Assembly (NCBI RefSeq): GCF_039535785.1 | Contig: NZ_BAAAXV010000009.1 | Span: forward strand, 806,001-870,000 | From: Nonomuraea helvata | Lineage (GTDB): Bacteria > Actinomycetota > Actinomycetes > Streptosporangiales > Streptosporangiaceae | DNA length: 64,000 nt | Direction: 5' to 3' | Part shown: positions 51,502-60,444 of the stretch, piece after piece | How positions within the stretch are numbered: position 1 is the stretch's first letter | Layout: every line of letters begins with the position of its first letter | Translations under genes and position numbers: made by a program | Notes under the pieces: model-generated | The model's database searches: none | Seen by the model: only the letters and a program-made list of their open reading frames with translations | Told to the model about the DNA's origin: nothing

Positions 51502-52449
51502 TCACTCGCCGCGGCGAGCGCGGGCGCGGCGTTTGCCCTCGTGCATCGCCTGCACGCGGGCGACCGGGATCGTGTGCCCCTGCTCGACCAGGTCCGCGGG
51601 CAGCCGCTGTGGCTCCGGCATGAGCTCGGCCCACGGGTCGGCCCCCTTGAGCAGTTCCGCCGCCGTGTGAACGGTGAAGTCGGCAGGCGCGACGTCCTCG
51701 AGCGACTCCCACGCCACCGGGAAGGACACGGGCGCGCCGGGACGCACGCGCGGACTGTACGCGGCCACCACCGTGGCCCCGCCCGCCCTGGTCGAGTCGA
51801 TGAACACCTTGCCGGCGCGGTCTTCACGGATGAACGCCGTGGTCGCCAGCGCCGGATCCAGCCGCTCGGCCCGCGCCGCCAGCGCGCGGGTGGCCGCCGC
51901 CAGGTCCTCCATGCCGGTCCCCTCGGCCACGGGCACGAACACGTGCACGCCCTTGGCCCCGCTGGTCTTCACCGCCCCCGCCAGCCCGGCGTCGTCCAGC
52001 GCCTGGCGCACCAGCAACGCCCCGCGTACGGCCAGCGAAAAGGCGTCACTGCCCTCGGGCGGGTCGAGGTCGAGCACCATGTGCGTGGGATGGTCGCCCA
52101 GGAAGAGCGCCGGGTGGTACTCCACGGCCCGCTGGTTGGCGAACCAGAGCAGCGTCTTCCTGTCGTTGCACAGCGCGTACGTCACCTGCCTGCGTGAGGC
52201 CTCGGCCCACACGGAGACCGACCTCAGCCAGTCGGGAGCGTACTTGGGCAGGTTCTTCTGCATGAACGGCTCTTGTCCCGGCCGCACCCGGATGACCGAG
52301 AGCGCCCGGTCGCGCAGCGCCGGGATGATCCGGTCGCTGACGGCGTCGAGGTAGTCGACCAGGTCACGCTTGCTCGCTCCCGCCCCGTCGAAGAGCGGCT
52401 GGTCGAGGTTGGTGAGCGCGATCCCGTCGCGCGTCTCGTCACTGGCCAC
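51502..52449 (-). CDS. ligD: LigD-type polymerase (PrimPol) domain protein
   Basis: A GTG at 52449 starts a 315-residue polymerase domain. The catalytic Asp pair is in LDLDPP and the nucleotide-binding SGAKGVHVFVP follows. It is a stand-alone LigD-Pol without the ligase or nuclease domains; such enzymes add ribonucleotides in non-homologous end joining. The downstream gene is a histidine phosphatase on the other strand, and no Ku or ligase gene is in the window. Confidence 0.9.
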   Translation of the reverse strand: MASDETRDGIALTNLDQPLFDGAGASKRDLVDYLDAVSDRIIPALRDRALSVIRVRPGQEPFMQKNLPKYAPDWLRSVSVWAEASRRQVTYALCNDRKTLLWFANQRAVEYHPALFLGDHPTHMVLDLDPPEGSDAFSLAVRGALLVRQALDDAGLAGAVKTSGAKGVHVFVPVAEGTGMEDLAAATRALAARAERLDPALATTAFIREDRAGKVFIDSTRAGGATVVAAYSPRVRPGAPVSFPVAWESLEDVAPADFTVHTAAELLKGADPWAELMPEPQRLPADLVEQGHTIPVARVQAMHEGKRRARARRGE

Positions 52450-52497
52450 GCCTTACCATGCCCATGACGTACCTCCGAAATCAACAAAAGGGGCCCG

Positions 52498-53094
52498 ATG
52501 ACCCGATACCTCTACCTCACCCGCCACGGCGAGGCCACGCCGGACGAGAGCGGTCTGACGGAGAACGGCCGCCGCCAGGCCACGCTGCTCGGCCAACGGC
52601 TGAGGGACGTCCCCCTGGCCGCCATCCACCACGGCCCGCTCCCCAGAGCCACCCAGACCGCCCGCCTGATCGCCGAACAGCTCCCGGACGTGCCCGTGCG
52701 GGTCTCCGAGGCCGCCGGAGACTTCATCCCGTACGTACCGAAAAAGGAGGAGCTGCCCCCGCAGCACGCGGAACAGCTCCTGGGCTTCGTCGGCCGGTTC
52801 CCGGAGGACGACGGCGCGCGGCTCGCCCGGGAGGCCGAGGAGCTGTTCACCGGGCCGGTGGAAGGCACGCGTCACGAGCTGGTCGTCACGCACAACTTCC
52901 TGGTCGGCTGGCTCGTCCGTGCCGCGCTGGACGCCCCGGACTGGCGCTGGCTCGGCCTCAACCACGGCAACGCCGCCCTGACCGTCATCAGGTACGCACA
53001 GGACCGCCCGGCCTCCGTCCTGTTCTTCAACGACATGGGGCACCTGCCCGCCGACCTGCGGTGGACAGGCTTCCCTCCGGAGCTACGCCTCTAG
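52498..53094 (+). CDS. histidine phosphatase (phosphoglycerate-mutase-like)
   Basis: A 198-residue protein from the ATG at 52498, with the catalytic RHGE motif (9-12) and a second catalytic His in VVTHNFLVGW. It belongs to the broad histidine phosphatase family, and the substrate is unknown. It is divergent from LigD-Pol. The frame continues for 42 codons after the stop (see findings). Confidence 0.85.
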   Translation: MTRYLYLTRHGEATPDESGLTENGRRQATLLGQRLRDVPLAAIHHGPLPRATQTARLIAEQLPDVPVRVSEAAGDFIPYVPKKEELPPQHAEQLLGFVGRFPEDDGARLAREAEELFTGPVEGTRHELVVTHNFLVGWLVRAALDAPDWRWLGLNHGNAALTVIRYAQDRPASVLFFNDMGHLPADLRWTGFPPELRL

Positions 53095-53488
53095 GATCTC
53101 CTGCTCCTCCCGGGCCGCGACGAGCCCGGCAGGGGCGAAGATCTTCGACTCCTCGAACGGCGCCTGCGTGGTCGGCAGCGGGAGCTCAGGACCCTGACCG
53201 AACGGGTGCGACGCGACAAGTAGGAGTCACCGATCCTGACGGGACTTCAACGGGGGCCGGCCAGGCGGCAAACTGGTGCCTGCGGCCATCGCTCTGTGCT
53301 TCTCCGACGCGAACCGTGGCTCTTCGGAGGAGCGTCACGCGGTGGCCGTCACCATGTCCGCCCTCAGCGCCGGCTTTCGAAAAATCCGCACCCGCTTCGG
53401 CGATCGATCGCTCCTGATCATGAACCGCTTGCCATCATGTGCACACATGGAGTGAGGCCCGGGGTGGCCATGGCGAAGGTAGGAGTGC
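53095..53488 (+). other. 394-base gap with possible gene remnant
   Basis: From the phosphatase stop to 53223 the same frame stays open and would encode an Arg/Leu-rich helix (EDLRLLERRLRGRQRELRTL region) ending at a TAG. This looks like the end of a coiled coil. No start codon with a ribosome site is evident. From 53224 on nothing is recognised, apart from the ribosome site before the next gene. Confidence 0.35.
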
Positions 53489-53878
53489 GTGAACGTAGAG
53501 GCAGAGATCCTCGACTTGAAACGCCGAGTGGCAGCTCTCGAGACATTCGTGCGTTCCGCCAGGAACCCCGGCCAGCGCTCCCACCACTCCGGCCTCGTAC
53601 CGGCACAGACCGGCCCGAACAGGCCCGGCCCGCCGGTCCACGCCCCGGAGACGGCGACGCGCCTCGCCGAGCTGAAGGCCGAGATCGCGGACGTCCGCAC
53701 GGAGGTGAGCCAGGACCTCGAGGCTCTCGTCGTGGAGATCGCCGGTTTCCGCGCGCAGACGAACGAGAACTTCAAGTCCGCCCAGTCCGAGATCATGGAG
53801 AAGTTCGACTCTCTCCGGTGCGAGATGATCGACCTCGCGCTCAGACTCGACCGCCTGCTGGAGCCGAAGGGCGCGTGA
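53489..53878 (+). CDS. small coiled-coil protein
   Basis: A GTG at 53489 with GTAGGAG upstream. The 129-residue product has two heptad regions (about 1-24 and 60-120) separated by a Pro/Gly-rich linker. It is rich in Glu, Lys and Arg. No family is recognised. It may form dimers or longer bundles; the function is unknown. Confidence 0.6.
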   Translation: MNVEAEILDLKRRVAALETFVRSARNPGQRSHHSGLVPAQTGPNRPGPPVHAPETATRLAELKAEIADVRTEVSQDLEALVVEIAGFRAQTNENFKSAQSEIMEKFDSLRCEMIDLALRLDRLLEPKGA

Positions 53879-53922
53879 CAGCCCCCTGGACCGGGAGATG
53901 TCGCAGACGCAATCATCGGCGC

Positions 53923-55575
53923 ATGAACGCTGACGTGATCGTCGTCGGGGCCGGCCTGGCAGGCCTCGTGGCGACCTGTGAACTCACCGCCAAAGGCAAG
54001 AAGGTCGCCGTGGTCGACCAGGAGAGCGCGGCCAACCTGGGCGGCCAGGCATTCTGGTCCTTCGGCGGCCTGTTCCTGGTCGACTCGCCGCAGCAGCGGC
54101 GGATGGGGGTGAAGGACTCCTTCGAGCTGGCCTGGAACGACTGGCAGGGCAGCGCCCAGTTCGACCGGCTCGAGGACGAGGACTCCTGGGCCGTACGGTG
54201 GGCACGCGCCTATGTCGAGTTCGCGGCCGGGGAGAAGCGCGCCTGGCTCGACCGGCTCGGCATCAAGCTGCTGCCCACCGTCGGCTGGGCCGAGCGCGGC
54301 GACCTGCGCGCGGACGGGCACGGCAACTCCGTGCCGCGGTTCCATGTCACCTGGGGCACCGGGCCGGGCGTGCTGAGGCCGTTCGTCGCCGGGGTGCGGC
54401 AGGCGGCCGCCCGCGGGCTGGTCACCTTCTACCACCGCCACCGGGTGGACGAGCTGGTCATGAGCGGCGGCGCCGTGAAAGGCGTGCGCGGCACGCTGCT
54501 CGCCGAGGACGACTCGCCGCGCGGGGTCGCCTCCAACCGCGACGAGGTCGGCGAGTTCGAGCTGGCCGCGCCCGCGGTGATCGTCACGAGCGGCGGCATC
54601 GGCGGCAACCACGACATGGTGCGTCGCTACTGGCCCGAGCGGATGGGCAGCGCCCCGGAGAGCATGGTGACCGGCGTGCCCGCGTACGTCGACGGCCGGA
54701 TGCTGGACATCAGCGCCGAGGCCGGAGCGCGGCTGGTCAACCGCGACCGCATGTGGCACTACACCGAGGGCCTGCGCAACTGGGACCCGATCTGGCCCGG
54801 CCACGGCATCCGGATCCTGCCGGGGCCCTCCTCGATGTGGTTCGACGCGCTGGGCCGACGGCTGCCGGACCCCTGCCTGCCCGGCTACGACACGCTGAGC
54901 ACGCTGCGCCACCTGCGCGGCACCGGCCACGACCACTCGTGGTTCGTGCTGACCCAGCGGATCATCGAGAAGGAGTTCGCGCTGTCGGGGTCCGAGCAGA
55001 ACCCCGACATCACGCGCAACGACCGCAAGGCGTTCCTCCGCGAACGTCTCCTCGGCAAGGGCGCCCCCGCCCCGGTGGAGGCCTTCAAGCGCAACGGGGC
55101 CGACTTCGTCGTGGCCGGCACCCTGGACGAGCTCGTGGCCAAGATGAACCAGCTGACGATCGAGCCGCTGCTCGACGCCGACCTCGTGCGCCGCCAGATC
55201 GAGGCCCGCGACCTGCAGGTCGCGAACCCGTACAGCAAGGACTCGCAGATCCAGGGCATCCGCAACGCCCGCCGCTATCTCGGCGACCGGCTGGGCCGCA
55301 CCGTCACGCCGCACCGCATCCTCGACCCGGCCGCCGGACCGCTGATCGGGGTCATGCTGCACGTACTCACCCGGAAGACGCTCGGCGGCATCCAGACCGA
55401 CCTCGACTCGCGCGTCCTGGGCCTGGACGGACGCCCCATCGACGGGCTGTTCGCGGCAGGCGAGATCGCCGGGTTCGGGGGTGGCGGGGTGCACGGCTAC
55501 AACGCTCTCGAGGGCACCTTCCTGGGCGGCTGCCTCTTCTCCGGGCGCCAGGCCGGCCGCGCCGCAGCCGGTTGA
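53923..55575 (+). CDS. FAD-dependent dehydrogenase of the KstD/fumarate-reductase type
   Basis: A 550-residue flavoprotein from the ATG at 53923. It has the dinucleotide motif GAGLAGLVA (8-16) and a C-terminal GGGGVHGYNALEGTFLGG that contacts FAD. It belongs to the FAD-binding dehydrogenase group with 3-ketosteroid-1-dehydrogenase and fumarate-reductase-like proteins. The catalytic Tyr set of KstD cannot be confirmed by eye. No steroid catabolism gene is nearby. Its end lies in the first unit of a tandem repeat. Confidence 0.85.
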   Translation: MNADVIVVGAGLAGLVATCELTAKGKKVAVVDQESAANLGGQAFWSFGGLFLVDSPQQRRMGVKDSFELAWNDWQGSAQFDRLEDEDSWAVRWARAYVEFAAGEKRAWLDRLGIKLLPTVGWAERGDLRADGHGNSVPRFHVTWGTGPGVLRPFVAGVRQAAARGLVTFYHRHRVDELVMSGGAVKGVRGTLLAEDDSPRGVASNRDEVGEFELAAPAVIVTSGGIGGNHDMVRRYWPERMGSAPESMVTGVPAYVDGRMLDISAEAGARLVNRDRMWHYTEGLRNWDPIWPGHGIRILPGPSSMWFDALGRRLPDPCLPGYDTLSTLRHLRGTGHDHSWFVLTQRIIEKEFALSGSEQNPDITRNDRKAFLRERLLGKGAPAPVEAFKRNGADFVVAGTLDELVAKMNQLTIEPLLDADLVRRQIEARDLQVANPYSKDSQIQGIRNARRYLGDRLGRTVTPHRILDPAAGPLIGVMLHVLTRKTLGGIQTDLDSRVLGLDGRPIDGLFAAGEIAGFGGGGVHGYNALEGTFLGGCLFSGRQAGRAAAG

Positions 55576-55677
55576 CCTAGGTCTGCCGCAACAGCCGCCC
55601 CGCAGCCGGTTGACCTACGCTTCCCGCAACAGCCGCCCCGCAGCCGGTTGACCTACGCCTCTCGCAACAGCCGCGCC
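55564..55677. repeat. three 38-bp tandem repeats spanning two convergent gene ends
   Basis: Units start GCAGCCGGTTGACCTA at 55564, 55602 and 55640 and differ at a few bases in the middle and at the end. The first unit contains the dehydrogenase stop codon (plus strand); the third contains the stop and last codons of the epimerase (minus strand). Each unit is able to encode both C-terminal tails. Confidence 0.85.
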
Positions 55678-56636
55678 TCCACCTCCGGGTCCAGGCCGAG
55701 GGTGGGGCGGTCGGGGCGCTGCGGGGCCCGGCCGCCGATGCTCCGCAGCCACGTCCACGTGTCCAGCACCGTCTCCTCCAGCGGCCGGCACCGCAGGCCC
55801 GCCGCCAGCGCCTTCGACACGTCGCCACCGTGGATGAAGTCGTAGTCCTCGCCAGTCAGCCAGAGCGGCAGGTCCCGCCACGGCTCCACCCCCGCCGCCA
55901 GGATCCGCTCGGCCTCGACCCATCGCAGCTCGGCGTCGGATCCCGTCACCTTCACGCAGGTCTCCAGGAGCTGCTCCGTCGTCACGAACCCCATCGGGCT
56001 CACCACGTTGTACGCCCCGCCGAGGCCGCGCCGGCCCGCCTCCAGGCACCATAGGGCCAGGTCGCGGGCGTCGATGTACTGCAGGGGGAGGTCTCTCCGC
56101 CCCGGGGCGATCACCGGTCCGCCGCGGGCGATCCGGCCCAGCCACCACGGCAGGCGCCCGATGTTCTCGTACGGGCCAATGATCGTGCCCACGCGGGCCA
56201 GCAGCGCCCGGTCGCCGAAGGCCGCGACCGCGCCCAGCTCGGCCCCCGCCTTGTTGCTGGGGTAGTCGCCATCCCCGTCATCGGCCGAAGCCGCCACGAC
56301 GGGCGCGCTCTCGTCCGCGCCGTACGGCACCGGCTGCGCGTAGACCGAGCGGCTGGAGACGTAGACGTAGTGGCCTGCCCTGCCGGCCAGCAGCGACGCG
56401 GCGTCCCTGACCGCGGACGGCGCCCACGACCAGGTGTCGACCACCACGTCCCACTCCCCGCCCTCCAGCGCGGCCAGCCCGCCGGGCGCCGTCCGGTCAC
56501 CGCGCAACGCCGTCACACCCGCCGCCGGCTCGTGGCTGCCGCGGTTGAACGTCGTCACCTCCCAGCCCAGCGCCTGCGCCTCCTCGACGACCGCCCGCCC
56601 CACGAACTCCGTACCACCCAGCACCAGAAGCCTCAT
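55653..56636 (-). CDS. NAD-dependent epimerase/dehydratase
   Basis: I use the ATG at 56636; a GTG at 56645 is in frame. The 327-residue product is an extended SDR with the cofactor loop GGTEFVG (7-13) and the YPSNK form of YxxxK. It is likely to act on a nucleotide-sugar or an isoprenoid-like substrate; the phrase DTWSWAPSAVRDAA is typical of a group of actinobacterial reductases. Its last codons lie in a tandem repeat. Confidence 0.85.
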   Translation of the reverse strand: MRLLVLGGTEFVGRAVVEEAQALGWEVTTFNRGSHEPAAGVTALRGDRTAPGGLAALEGGEWDVVVDTWSWAPSAVRDAASLLAGRAGHYVYVSSRSVYAQPVPYGADESAPVVAASADDGDGDYPSNKAGAELGAVAAFGDRALLARVGTIIGPYENIGRLPWWLGRIARGGPVIAPGRRDLPLQYIDARDLALWCLEAGRRGLGGAYNVVSPMGFVTTEQLLETCVKVTGSDAELRWVEAERILAAGVEPWRDLPLWLTGEDYDFIHGGDVSKALAAGLRCRPLEETVLDTWTWLRSIGGRAPQRPDRPTLGLDPEVEARLLREA

Positions 56637-56796
56637 GCCGTCCACCTTGGCCCTCCCACCTCCTGGGCGATACGGATCACGCCGTCAGCGGAATCGCCAG
56701 GAGCGAAAGCCCGGGGCGCTCACGAGAGGCCATATTGCGATCGCCGTCCGAAGGGTAAATGTCACACACAGTGACACAGAGGGGGGATGGGATGGG

Positions 56797-58164
56797 ATGG
56801 TGAGGCGGCTCTTTCCGCGCTCGATCCGGGCGCGCCTGACCGCGGTCGCGACCTTGATAGCGGCGCTGGTCTTCACTGTCACGTCCGCCATCACGCTCAC
56901 CACCGTGCCGGACAACCTGCGCGGTGTCGTACAGGCCAGGGTCGAGGTGGCCGTGCGGCGGGCGGCGAGCGAGGCACGTACGGGAGAGCTGTCCCCGGCG
57001 CTGGAGCCCCCGACGCGCGTCCACCTACTTGAGGTGGTCGCGGCGGACGGAAGGGTGGTCGCGAGCAGCCACAGCGTCCCCAAGGGCTTGCAGGTGACGA
57101 GCCTCCGTCCCCCCAAGGCCGACACCCTCTACACCGCCGAGCGCACCGTCTATCGCAGCCCCGACGAGGCCGAGGGACACTACCTGATCATGGCCCTCAC
57201 GGTGCGGACGCCCCACGGCCCCGTCACGGTGTACGGAGCGTCCTCCCTGGCCGAGGTCGACCGGGCCCTCATCTGGGTCTATCTCCTGGTGTTCGTCGGC
57301 ACCCCGCTCGTCCTGGTGAGCGTCGCGGGCATCGCCTGGGTCACCGTCGGGTCCGCCCTGCGTCCCGTCGAACGCATCCGTACCGAGATGGCCGAGATCA
57401 CCGGCCAGGACCTCAGCAGGCGCGTCCCCGTGCCCGACACCGGCGACGAGATCACCGACCTCGCCACCACCACGAACGACACCCTCGACCGCCTGGAACG
57501 TTCCGCCGAGACCCAGCGCCGCTTCGTCGCCGACGCCTCGCACGAGCTGCGCAGCCCCATCTCCGCCCTCCGCGCCCAGCTGGAGGTGGCCACCGCCTAC
57601 CCGGACGAGACGGACTGGAAGGTCACGGGCGAGCGGGCGCTGGCCGCCGCCGACCGCCTCACCGGCATCATCGAGGAGCTGCTGATGCTGGCCAGGCTGG
57701 ACGCGGGCGCGGTCCCGGAGCGCCGCGTGGTGGACCTGGCCCACGTGGCGCAGGAACAGGTACGCCGCCGCGAGGGCTCCCCGGTGCCCATCGTCCCCAA
57801 CCTGTGTGCCGCGGCCCCGGTCTTCGGATCGACCCTGCAGCTCGACCGCCTCCTCACGAACCTCCTCGACAACGCCACCAGGCACGCCGCCGGCCGGATC
57901 GACCTGGAGGTGGCGGTGGAGGGCGACAAGGTCGTCGTGACGGTGACCGACGACGGGGAGGGCATCCCGCCGCAGGACCGCGAGCGGGTCTTCGAGCGCT
58001 TCACCCGCCTGGAGAGCGCCCGGGTCAAGGACAAGGAGGGCAGCGGGCTGGGCCTGCCGCTGTCCAGGGAGATCGCCGCCGCCCACGGCGGCAGCCTCAC
58101 CATCGCCGACCACTCACCGGGCGCCCGCTTCGTGGCCGTCCTCCCGCTGTACGGCCCACCGTGA
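56797..58164 (+). CDS. orphan sensor histidine kinase
   Basis: The ATG at 56797 lies in a GATGGGATGGGATGG run after GAGGGGGG. The 455-residue kinase has two membrane helices (about 13-35 and 157-181), a periplasmic sensor of about 120 residues, a HAMP domain (PVERIRTEMAEITG), an H-box (DASHELRSPIS) and an ATPase domain (NLLDNATRHA, DDGEGIP, GSGLGLPLS). Most such kinases have a response regulator just upstream; here the upstream gene is the divergent epimerase and the downstream one is MazG-like. The regulator is elsewhere or lost. Confidence 0.9.
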   Translation: MVRRLFPRSIRARLTAVATLIAALVFTVTSAITLTTVPDNLRGVVQARVEVAVRRAASEARTGELSPALEPPTRVHLLEVVAADGRVVASSHSVPKGLQVTSLRPPKADTLYTAERTVYRSPDEAEGHYLIMALTVRTPHGPVTVYGASSLAEVDRALIWVYLLVFVGTPLVLVSVAGIAWVTVGSALRPVERIRTEMAEITGQDLSRRVPVPDTGDEITDLATTTNDTLDRLERSAETQRRFVADASHELRSPISALRAQLEVATAYPDETDWKVTGERALAAADRLTGIIEELLMLARLDAGAVPERRVVDLAHVAQEQVRRREGSPVPIVPNLCAAAPVFGSTLQLDRLLTNLLDNATRHAAGRIDLEVAVEGDKVVVTVTDDGEGIPPQDRERVFERFTRLESARVKDKEGSGLGLPLSREIAAAHGGSLTIADHSPGARFVAVLPLYGPP

Positions 58165-58190
58165 CCGGAGTCGCTTTTACACTCCCATGC

Positions 58191-58502
58191 ATGGACCTGC
58201 GCGGGCTCTCCACCGAGATCGAATCCATTTCCAGCCAGTACGCGGAACGGCTCGGGATCGAGCGCGACGACACCTGGTTCCTGCTCAAGCTCCAGGAGGA
58301 GCTCGGGGAGCTGACGCAGGCGTTCCTCATGCGCACGGGCCGGGCCAGGACCAAGGGGCGCACGGCGGAGGAGCTCGAGACCGACTTCCGTGCGGAGCTG
58401 GCCGACGTGCTGTGCCACGTGCTCCTCATGGCTCACCACCACGGGGTGGACCTGGAGGAAGAGGTCGAGCGGAAGTGGCTGGCCTGGAAAACCGAGAAGT
58501 GA
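58191..58502 (+). CDS. MazG-like NTP pyrophosphohydrolase
   Basis: A 103-residue all-alpha NTP-PPase from the ATG at 58191. It has EExxEL as LQEELGELTQ and the second acidic motif ELADVLCHVL. It probably hydrolyses non-canonical nucleotides to monophosphates. It is 26 bases from the kinase stop and probably in the same transcript. Confidence 0.87.
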   Translation: MDLRGLSTEIESISSQYAERLGIERDDTWFLLKLQEELGELTQAFLMRTGRARTKGRTAEELETDFRAELADVLCHVLLMAHHHGVDLEEEVERKWLAWKTEK

Positions 58503-58507
58503 GAAAG

Positions 58508-58539
58508 GCGGCCCGCCCGGACGGAGCCGGACGGGCCGC
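58508..58539. terminator. terminator between the MazG-like gene and the nucleotidase
   Basis: GCGGCCCG (58508-58515) pairs with CGGGCCGC (58532-58539), with further inner pairing CCGG/CCGG. A GAAAAG run follows on the plus strand and CTTTC follows on the minus strand. It serves both convergent genes. Confidence 0.8.
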
Positions 58540-58548
58540 GAAAAGGGA

Positions 58549-60336
58549 TCAGTCGACCGCGGTGATGCGGTTGGTGGCCGGCGGGGCCACCGGGTTGTCC
58601 TTGCCGAGGTGATCGACGAAGGCGTCGATGTCCAGCGGCCCGCTCCACAGGTCGGTCCCGTCCTTGAAGCCGAGGAACGCGTCGCCCCCGCCCACCAGGA
58701 AGTTGTTCGCCGCGACCCGGATCGACTGCGTGTCCGTGACCGGAACCCCGTCGATCTTCATGTCGGACACCTTGGCGCCCCAGGCGGCGCCCCGGCTGTA
58801 GGTGTAGGTGAAGTTCGCCGAGGGCTGCAGGATCTTGGTGAACGCCTGGTTGTTGGGGCCGCCGGTGAACTGCTGCTCGAGCACCGTCTTGAGCTGGGCG
58901 CCGGTCAGCGTGACGACCTGCATGAGGTTGTTGAACGGCTGCACCGTGAACGCCTCGCCGTACGTGACGACGCCGTCGCCCTCGTTCGCCGGGGAGTTCG
59001 CGTACGTCAGGGACGCGCGCACGCCGCCTGGGTTCATCAGGGCGATCTGGGCGTTGCCGCCGGTCTTGGTGGCGGCGAGCTGGGAGTCGGCGATGAGGTC
59101 GCCGAGCGGGGACTCGCCGGAGGGCGCGGCCACGTTCGTGATGTCGGCGGTGATCGTGCCGACGGGCTTGTTGGCGACGGGCGCGACGCGGTCCTTCCAC
59201 GTCTGAACGAACGCCGAAATTTCGGGATCCGGGGTAACCGTCCGGGTCACAACGTGGTTGTCCGCCACGACCGAAGCGCGGTCGATGTCGTGCGTCTTGA
59301 CGTTCACGTTCAGGTCCACCTGCGTGATGACCCGCCCGAACGAGCCGCCCTGTGAGTAGAGGCGGTCATTGCCCGCCGGGTCCTTGACCTTGCACAGGTA
59401 CGCCTGGTGCGAGTGCCCGCTGAGCACGACGTCGATCTCCGGGTCCACCTGCGTGGCGATGCGGTTGCCCGCCCCCGGGATGGCGCTGCACGCGTCGGGC
59501 GACTGCCCGGCCGTCACCTGGTCGCCTTCGTGCACCAGCACGACCTGCGCCTTCACCCCGACCAGCTTCAGCAGCTTGGAGGCGACATTGGCGGCCTTGA
59601 CCTCGTCCACGAACTTGAGGTCCTTGATCCCCTCGCTCGTCACGATGCTGGGCGTGGTCTGCGTGACCAGGCCGATGAAGCCGATCGGCACGCCGTTCAT
59701 CCACTTGATGCTGACCGGCGGCAGGGCGGGCACGCCCCAGTCCGACAGCACCTGCTTGACCTGCGGCGAGCTCGAGCCGCCGAGCGCGGCGAGCGCGTCG
59801 GTCTTCTCGTTGGAGTTCTTGAACAGGACGTTGGCGCCCACGTAGTCGAACGCCGCGCCCTTCCACGGGCCGGCAGGCGAGCAGCCGTCCACCGGGTGGC
59901 AGCCGCCCTTCATGATCCGCCGCAGCTCGGTGTAGCCCTCGTCGAACTCGTGGTTGCCCACCGCGGCCACCTTGAGCCCCAGCTTGCCCATGAACTCGAC
60001 CGACGGCTCGTCGTGGTAGGCCGCCGAGATCAGGGGGGTCGCCCCGATGAGGTCGCCCTGGGCCACGGCGATGGTGTTCTTGTCGGCCAGCGCCTTCATG
60101 TGCGTGGCCACGTACGCGGCGCCACCGGCCTCGACGGTCTTGCCGTTCTCGTCCACCATGCGGCCGGAGGATCCGGTAGGAGGCTCGAGGTTACCGTGGA
60201 AGTCGTTGAGCGCGAGCAGCCGTACGGGGACCGTCTTGGCACCGCTGCTCGCGTCCGCCGGGAGGGTGGCGAGCATGACCGCACCCGAGGCGACGGCTCC
60301 GGCCATGGCCAGCCGGAGGAAAGAACGAGACGTCAT
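58549..60336 (-). CDS. secreted 5'-nucleotidase (metallophosphatase)
   Basis: A 595-residue protein with a signal peptide (1-30). The N-terminal metal site has LNDFHGN (42-48), a QGD (near 94), GNHEFD (near 128) and GHSHQ (near 305); the C-terminal substrate domain contains NPGGVRA and GGDAFLGF. It releases phosphate from nucleotides outside the cell, a way to recover nucleoside and phosphate. Two neighbours (Pit and its DUF47 partner) also deal with phosphate. The type is usual for actinobacteria. Confidence 0.93.
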   Translation of the reverse strand: MTSRSFLRLAMAGAVASGAVMLATLPADASSGAKTVPVRLLALNDFHGNLEPPTGSSGRMVDENGKTVEAGGAAYVATHMKALADKNTIAVAQGDLIGATPLISAAYHDEPSVEFMGKLGLKVAAVGNHEFDEGYTELRRIMKGGCHPVDGCSPAGPWKGAAFDYVGANVLFKNSNEKTDALAALGGSSSPQVKQVLSDWGVPALPPVSIKWMNGVPIGFIGLVTQTTPSIVTSEGIKDLKFVDEVKAANVASKLLKLVGVKAQVVLVHEGDQVTAGQSPDACSAIPGAGNRIATQVDPEIDVVLSGHSHQAYLCKVKDPAGNDRLYSQGGSFGRVITQVDLNVNVKTHDIDRASVVADNHVVTRTVTPDPEISAFVQTWKDRVAPVANKPVGTITADITNVAAPSGESPLGDLIADSQLAATKTGGNAQIALMNPGGVRASLTYANSPANEGDGVVTYGEAFTVQPFNNLMQVVTLTGAQLKTVLEQQFTGGPNNQAFTKILQPSANFTYTYSRGAAWGAKVSDMKIDGVPVTDTQSIRVAANNFLVGGGDAFLGFKDGTDLWSGPLDIDAFVDHLGKDNPVAPPATNRITAVD

Positions 60337-60388
60337 GCCCCAAGACGTTACGGCCCGAACCTATGCGGCCAATGTCGCAAAGGTAACG

Positions 60389-60438
60389 ATTTGCCAGGCT
60401 GTCACCTAGCGTTATTTGCCAGTCGGACGCCTAGAGTT
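60389..60438. repeat. 25-bp direct repeat between divergent nucleotidase and mshD
   Basis: Units at 60389-60413 and 60414-60438 share ATTTGCCAG at the left and CCTAG-GTT at the right, about 18 of 25 bases. The second unit includes TAGAGT (60432-60437), 7 bases before the mshD GTG, a -10-like box for a leaderless transcript. No -35 is at the right distance. Confidence 0.5.
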
Positions 60439-60444
60439 CGTTGT

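Noticed and set aside
60391..60437. TTGCCA as -35 for mshD
   Set aside because: The distance to TAGAGT is 10 bases, too short for a sigma-70-type promoter.
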